Below are positions 61,099-64,000 of a stretch of DNA of 64,000 nucleotides, one piece after another (positions within the stretch are counted from its first letter, which is position 1; every line of letters starts with the position of its first letter). The stretch spans positions 1,692,781 through 1,756,780 of the forward strand of contig NZ_JAPUBT010000001.1 of assembly GCF_030397665.1 (NCBI RefSeq), in the 5' to 3' direction. This DNA is from Janthinobacterium sp. SUN073. GTDB taxonomy: Bacteria; Pseudomonadota; Gammaproteobacteria; Burkholderiales; Burkholderiaceae_D. Made by a program: the position numbers and the translations under genes. Below the pieces are notes generated by a model. That model did not search any database and had not been told where the DNA came from. It worked only from the letters and a program-made list of their open reading frames with translations.

Positions 61099-62952
61099 TT
61101 ATTTTGCCGGCGCCAGCCCCGCCAGCGCGTCGTCCTCTTCCGCCTCATCGTCCCGATTCGCCTGCTGGCGTTGCCACATTTGCGCATACAAGCCGTCAAG
61201 CGCCAGCAATTGCGGATGCGTGCCCCGCTCGACGATGCGGCCATGGTCAAGCACCAGGATTTGCTGGGCATCGGCCACCGTCGACAGCCTGTGCGCAATC
61301 ACCAGGGTGGTGCGGTTTTTGGCGATTTCCTTCAGTTGCGACTGGATCGCCTGCTCGGCCTTGGAGTCGAGCGCCGATGTCGCTTCATCGAAAATCAGGA
61401 TGGCCGGGTCCTTCAGCAAGGTGCGGGCAATCGCCACGCGCTGCTTTTCGCCCCCCGACAGTTTTAGCCCCCGCTCGCCCACCATGGAATTGTAGCCATC
61501 TGGCAAACTTTCAATAAAATCATGAATCGACGCCGCTTTTGCCGCCGCCACGATGGCGTCCTTGCTGGCGCCCGGCTTGCCGTAGGCGATGTTGTATTCG
61601 ATGGTGTCGTTGAACAGCACCGTGTCCTGCGGCACGATGCCGATGGCGGCGCGCAGCGAGTCCTGCGTGATGCTGCGCAAATCCTGGCCATCGATGGTGA
61701 TACTGCCCCCATCGACTTCGTAGAAGCGGAACAACAAACGCGACAGGGTCGACTTGCCCGAACCGCTGTGGCCCACCACGGCCGTGGTGGTGCCGGCCGG
61801 TATCTGGAAATCCACGTCGAACAGGATTTGCCGCTTGGCTTCATAGCTGAAATCCACATGCGCAAAGCGCACGGCCGCGCCCCGCGTGACGAGCGGCTTG
61901 GCCTCCGGCGTATCGGCGATTTCGCGGTTTTCGTTCAGCAGGGAAAACAGGCGTTCCATGTCGGCCAGGCTTTGCTTGATTTCGCGGTAGATGACCCCTA
62001 AAAAATTGAGGGGGATATACAGCTGGATCATGAAGGCGTTCACCAGCACCAGGTCGCCCAGAGTCATGCTGCCATTGATCACGCCCACGGTGGCGCGCCA
62101 CAGTATCAAGGTGACGGCCGTGGCGATGATCAAGGACTGGCCCGTATTGAGCAGGGACAAGGAAGTCTGCGATTTCACGGCCGCCGATTCATAGCGCTGC
62201 AAGCCTTCATCGTAGCGCTTCGCCTCGTAATCCTCGTTGCCGAAATATTTCACGGTTTCATAGTTGATCAGCGAATCGATGGCCTTGGTATTCGCCTTCG
62301 AGTCGAGGTCGTTCATGGTACGGCGGAAATGCGTACGCCAGTTCGTCACCAAGACGGTAAACGCGATGTAGGACACCAGCGCCACCGACGTGATCACGGT
62401 GAACCAGATGTCGTAATGCAAGACCAGATAGCCGAGCACCAGGGTGATTTCCACCAGGGTCGGCAGGATGTTGAACAAAGTATAGGAAATGAGCGAGCCG
62501 ACGCTGCGCGTGCCCCGTTCAATGTCGCGCGTCATGCCGCCCGTCTGGCGGTTCAGGTGGAAGCGCAAGGACAAGGCATGCAGGTGGCGGAACACTTGCA
62601 GGGCGATGGTGCGCACGGCCCGCTGCGTGACGCGGGCAAACAGGAATTCGCGCAACTCCGTAAACAAGGTGGTCGACAGGCGCAGCAAGCCATACGCCAC
62701 CAGCAAGCCGACGGGCAGCACCAGCAGCGCTTGCGGATGCGCCGCCGTGATCGTCATGGCATCGACGAGTTTTTTCAGGATCAAGGGCACGCCCACGTTG
62801 GCGAGCTTGGCGCCCACCAGGCATAACAGCGCCAGCAGCACTCGCCATTTGTAGACCCACAGGTAGGGCAGCAAGGTCTTGATGGTGGCGAAATCGCTGT
62901 GGCTGGCGGAAGCTGGCGAGCGGGGCGGAGGGGGAGTCTGGGAACGGCGCAT
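61099..62952 (-). CDS. ATM1/HMT1-type ABC exporter
   Basis: 617 residues from the ATG at 62952 (MRRSQTPPPPRSPASASH). The frame is open upstream to 63237 but overlaps the divergent yciA gene without homology. A membrane domain of six helices (about 45-330) with NRQTGGMTRDIERGTRS typical of ATM1 proteins is fused to an ATPase: Walker A GHSGSGKST (about 396), KLSGGEKQRVAIART (about 495), ILIFDEATSALD (about 516). ATM1-type exporters move glutathione-complexed metals or persulfides out of the cytosol. The C-terminal EEDDALAGLAPAK tail is unremarkable. It is divergent from yciA across 61 bases. Confidence 0.9.
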   Translation of the reverse strand: MRRSQTPPPPRSPASASHSDFATIKTLLPYLWVYKWRVLLALLCLVGAKLANVGVPLILKKLVDAMTITAAHPQALLVLPVGLLVAYGLLRLSTTLFTELREFLFARVTQRAVRTIALQVFRHLHALSLRFHLNRQTGGMTRDIERGTRSVGSLISYTLFNILPTLVEITLVLGYLVLHYDIWFTVITSVALVSYIAFTVLVTNWRTHFRRTMNDLDSKANTKAIDSLINYETVKYFGNEDYEAKRYDEGLQRYESAAVKSQTSLSLLNTGQSLIIATAVTLILWRATVGVINGSMTLGDLVLVNAFMIQLYIPLNFLGVIYREIKQSLADMERLFSLLNENREIADTPEAKPLVTRGAAVRFAHVDFSYEAKRQILFDVDFQIPAGTTTAVVGHSGSGKSTLSRLLFRFYEVDGGSITIDGQDLRSITQDSLRAAIGIVPQDTVLFNDTIEYNIAYGKPGASKDAIVAAAKAASIHDFIESLPDGYNSMVGERGLKLSGGEKQRVAIARTLLKDPAILIFDEATSALDSKAEQAIQSQLKEIAKNRTTLVIAHRLSTVADAQQILVLDHGRIVERGTHPQLLALDGLYAQMWQRQQANRDDEAEEDDALAGLAPAK

Positions 62953-63013
62953 GGCGAAGGTCGGCTTTTTATGGTTCAATCGGGGCAATTGTAGCCTTTC
63001 ATGAGAATAAAAG

Positions 63014-63454
63014 ATGAGCACCTCCCCCGACCGCCCTGATAACTGCCTCGCCTCCGGCCTGCCCGCCGGAAAAATGCCGGAATTGCGCATGATGCCCGCG
63101 CCATCCGACGCCAATGTGTACGGCGACGTCTTCGGCGGTTGGATCATGGCGCAAGTCGATATCGCCGGTTCCCTTCCGGCCACGCGGCGCGCCAACGGCC
63201 GTGTCGCCACCATCGCCGTCAACTCCTTCATCTTCAAAAACCCCGTCTTCGTCGGCGATTTGCTATCCTTCTACGCCGAAATCGTCAAGGTTGGCAATAC
63301 CTCGATCACCGTCAATGTCGAGGTGTATGCCGAGCGCAACCGCCTGCAGGCGTGCATCGTGAAAGTCACGGAAGCCACCCTGATCTACGTGGCGACCGAC
63401 TCCGACCGCAAGCCGCGCAAGGTGCCGCCCATCGAGACCTTATTGTCGCAATAA
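63014..63454 (+). CDS. yciA: Acyl-CoA thioesterase, YciA type
   Basis: 146 residues, a single hotdog domain. ASDANVYGDVFGGWIMAQVD-like APSDANVYGDVFGGWIMAQ (about 32-50) carries the catalytic Asp/Asn area of YciA; VNSFIFKNPVFVGDLLSFYA is the second conserved block. YciA hydrolyses a broad range of acyl-CoAs. The gene starts 61 bases from the divergent ATM1-type gene and is followed after 24 bases by phoD. Confidence 0.92.
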   Translation: MSTSPDRPDNCLASGLPAGKMPELRMMPAPSDANVYGDVFGGWIMAQVDIAGSLPATRRANGRVATIAVNSFIFKNPVFVGDLLSFYAEIVKVGNTSITVNVEVYAERNRLQACIVKVTEATLIYVATDSDRKPRKVPPIETLLSQ

Positions 63455-63478
63455 TCCTACGTTTTATTTTCAGACGGC

Positions 63479-64000
63479 ATGGATAGCCAGCGCCGCATCT
63501 TCTTGCAGAGGGCTGCGCGCATCGTCTCGCTGGCCGCCGCCGGCAGTGTGCTGTCCGGCTCCAGCGCGAGCGCCGCTACGCGCCTGAACGGCACCGGCTA
63601 TCCGTTTGCGCTCGGCGTTGCCTCCGGTTCGCCCTTGCCGGACGCCGTCGTGCTGTGGACGCGCATCTGCTACGACCCGCTGCAGGCAAGCGCCACGCCC
63701 ACCATCGCCCTGAATGTGCGCTGGGAAGTGGCCGAAGACGAGGCTTTTCGGCGCATCGCCGCCAAGGGGCAAGCCACGGCCACGCCCGCCCTGGCGCACA
63801 GCGTGCACGTCGACGTGGGCGGCCTGGCGCCCGGACGCTGGTATTGGTACCGCTTCATGCTGGGCGACGCCGTCAGCCCCGTGGGCCGCACGCGCACGGC
63901 GCCCGATCCCGGCTCCATGCCTTCCTCGCTGAAGCTGGCCGTCGCCTCGTGCCAGCACTGGGAATTCGGCGCGTATGCGGCGCACCGGCACATCGCGGCG
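63479..64000 (+). CDS. phoD: Alkaline phosphatase D (PhoD) family, N-terminal part (cut by window end)
   Basis: 174 codons from ATG 63479 to the window end without a stop. A twin-arginine signal is seen (SQRRIFLQRAAR, then a hydrophobic stretch to about residue 33), so it is exported folded by Tat, as known for PhoD. It is followed by the Fibronectin-like N-terminal domain of PhoD: FALGVASGSPLPDAVVLWTR, HVDVGGLAPGRWYWYRF, and LKLAVASCQHWEFGAYAAH, where the Cys contributes to the metal centre. PhoD enzymes are phosphomonoesterases/diesterases with Fe and Ca. Probably cotranscribed with yciA (24-base gap). Confidence 0.92.
   Translation, partial: MDSQRRIFLQRAARIVSLAAAGSVLSGSSASAATRLNGTGYPFALGVASGSPLPDAVVLWTRICYDPLQASATPTIALNVRWEVAEDEAFRRIAAKGQATATPALAHSVHVDVGGLAPGRWYWYRFMLGDAVSPVGRTRTAPDPGSMPSSLKLAVASCQHWEFGAYAAHRHIAA

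Overview
The window is about 64 kb of a high-GC (low-to-mid 60s % by eye), densely coded betaproteobacterial chromosome. Gene content and order (queA-tgt-yajC-secD-secF, a two-subunit AruF/AruG arginine succinyltransferase, the DUF2844/DUF3443 pair, the gltIJKL importer) and protein wording fit Oxalobacteraceae, most likely Janthinobacterium or a close relative such as Massilia or Duganella. This assignment is from recall; no database was searched. I see no rRNA, tRNA, CRISPR array, prophage or intact insertion sequence.

Layout. 1-5.3 kb: the end of purB, a cytochrome b561 plus two YceI genes, a small GlsB-type membrane protein and an S46 dipeptidyl-peptidase. 5.4-16 kb: a secreted protein that looks like a degenerate metallo-beta-lactamase fold, an M14 carboxypeptidase, a YccS-like membrane protein, an S9 peptidase, two amino acid permeases and a RidA deaminase; this stretch is strongly biased to peptide and amino acid use. 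16-24 kb: an ABC-F ATPase, the DUF2844/DUF3443 pair, an old-yellow-enzyme homologue, a glycine-zipper protein, DUF1993 and DUF2167. 23.9-37.3 kb (minus strand): a complete arginine succinyltransferase (AST) catabolic cluster in transcription order argR-like regulator, astC, aruF, aruG, astD, astB, gdhB, astE. 37.4-41.7 kb: a MarR regulator, an orphan 94-residue protein, an HDOD protein, a GST, a WYL-domain regulator and a ClpP-like periplasmic protein. 41.8-47.6 kb (minus): secF, secD, yajC, tgt, queA, divergent from recG. 49.9-57.5 kb (minus): a tightly packed six-gene unit, pyrC, DUF3025, Gfo/Idh/MocA oxidoreductase, MFS transporter, a 41-residue membrane peptide and a SWIM-SNF2 helicase. 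57.7-60.9 kb (minus): gltI-gltJ-gltK-gltL. 61-64 kb: an ATM1-type ABC exporter, a YciA thioesterase and the start of a Tat-exported PhoD phosphatase.

How the parts fit. The AST enzymes take arginine to glutamate plus succinate. The NAD-dependent glutamate dehydrogenase encoded inside the same cluster then moves glutamate to 2-oxoglutarate, so one locus carries arginine carbon to the TCA cycle. The promoter region before astC has a TATAAT -10 and two direct half-sites resembling the Pseudomonas ArgR site, next to a gene for an ArgR-like regulator. Extracellular or periplasmic peptidases (S46, M14, S9), permeases and GltIJKL would feed the pathway.

Most notable observations: both D-(T/S)-G motifs of a pepsin-like aspartic peptidase in the DUF3443 lipoprotein; gdhB inserted between astB and astE; the tandem ArgR-like sites; two intergenic long-arm inverted-repeat elements, one of whose arms runs into a stop codon; a translationally coupled 41-residue membrane peptide; and two genes whose -10 boxes lie so close to the ATG that leaderless mRNAs are likely.
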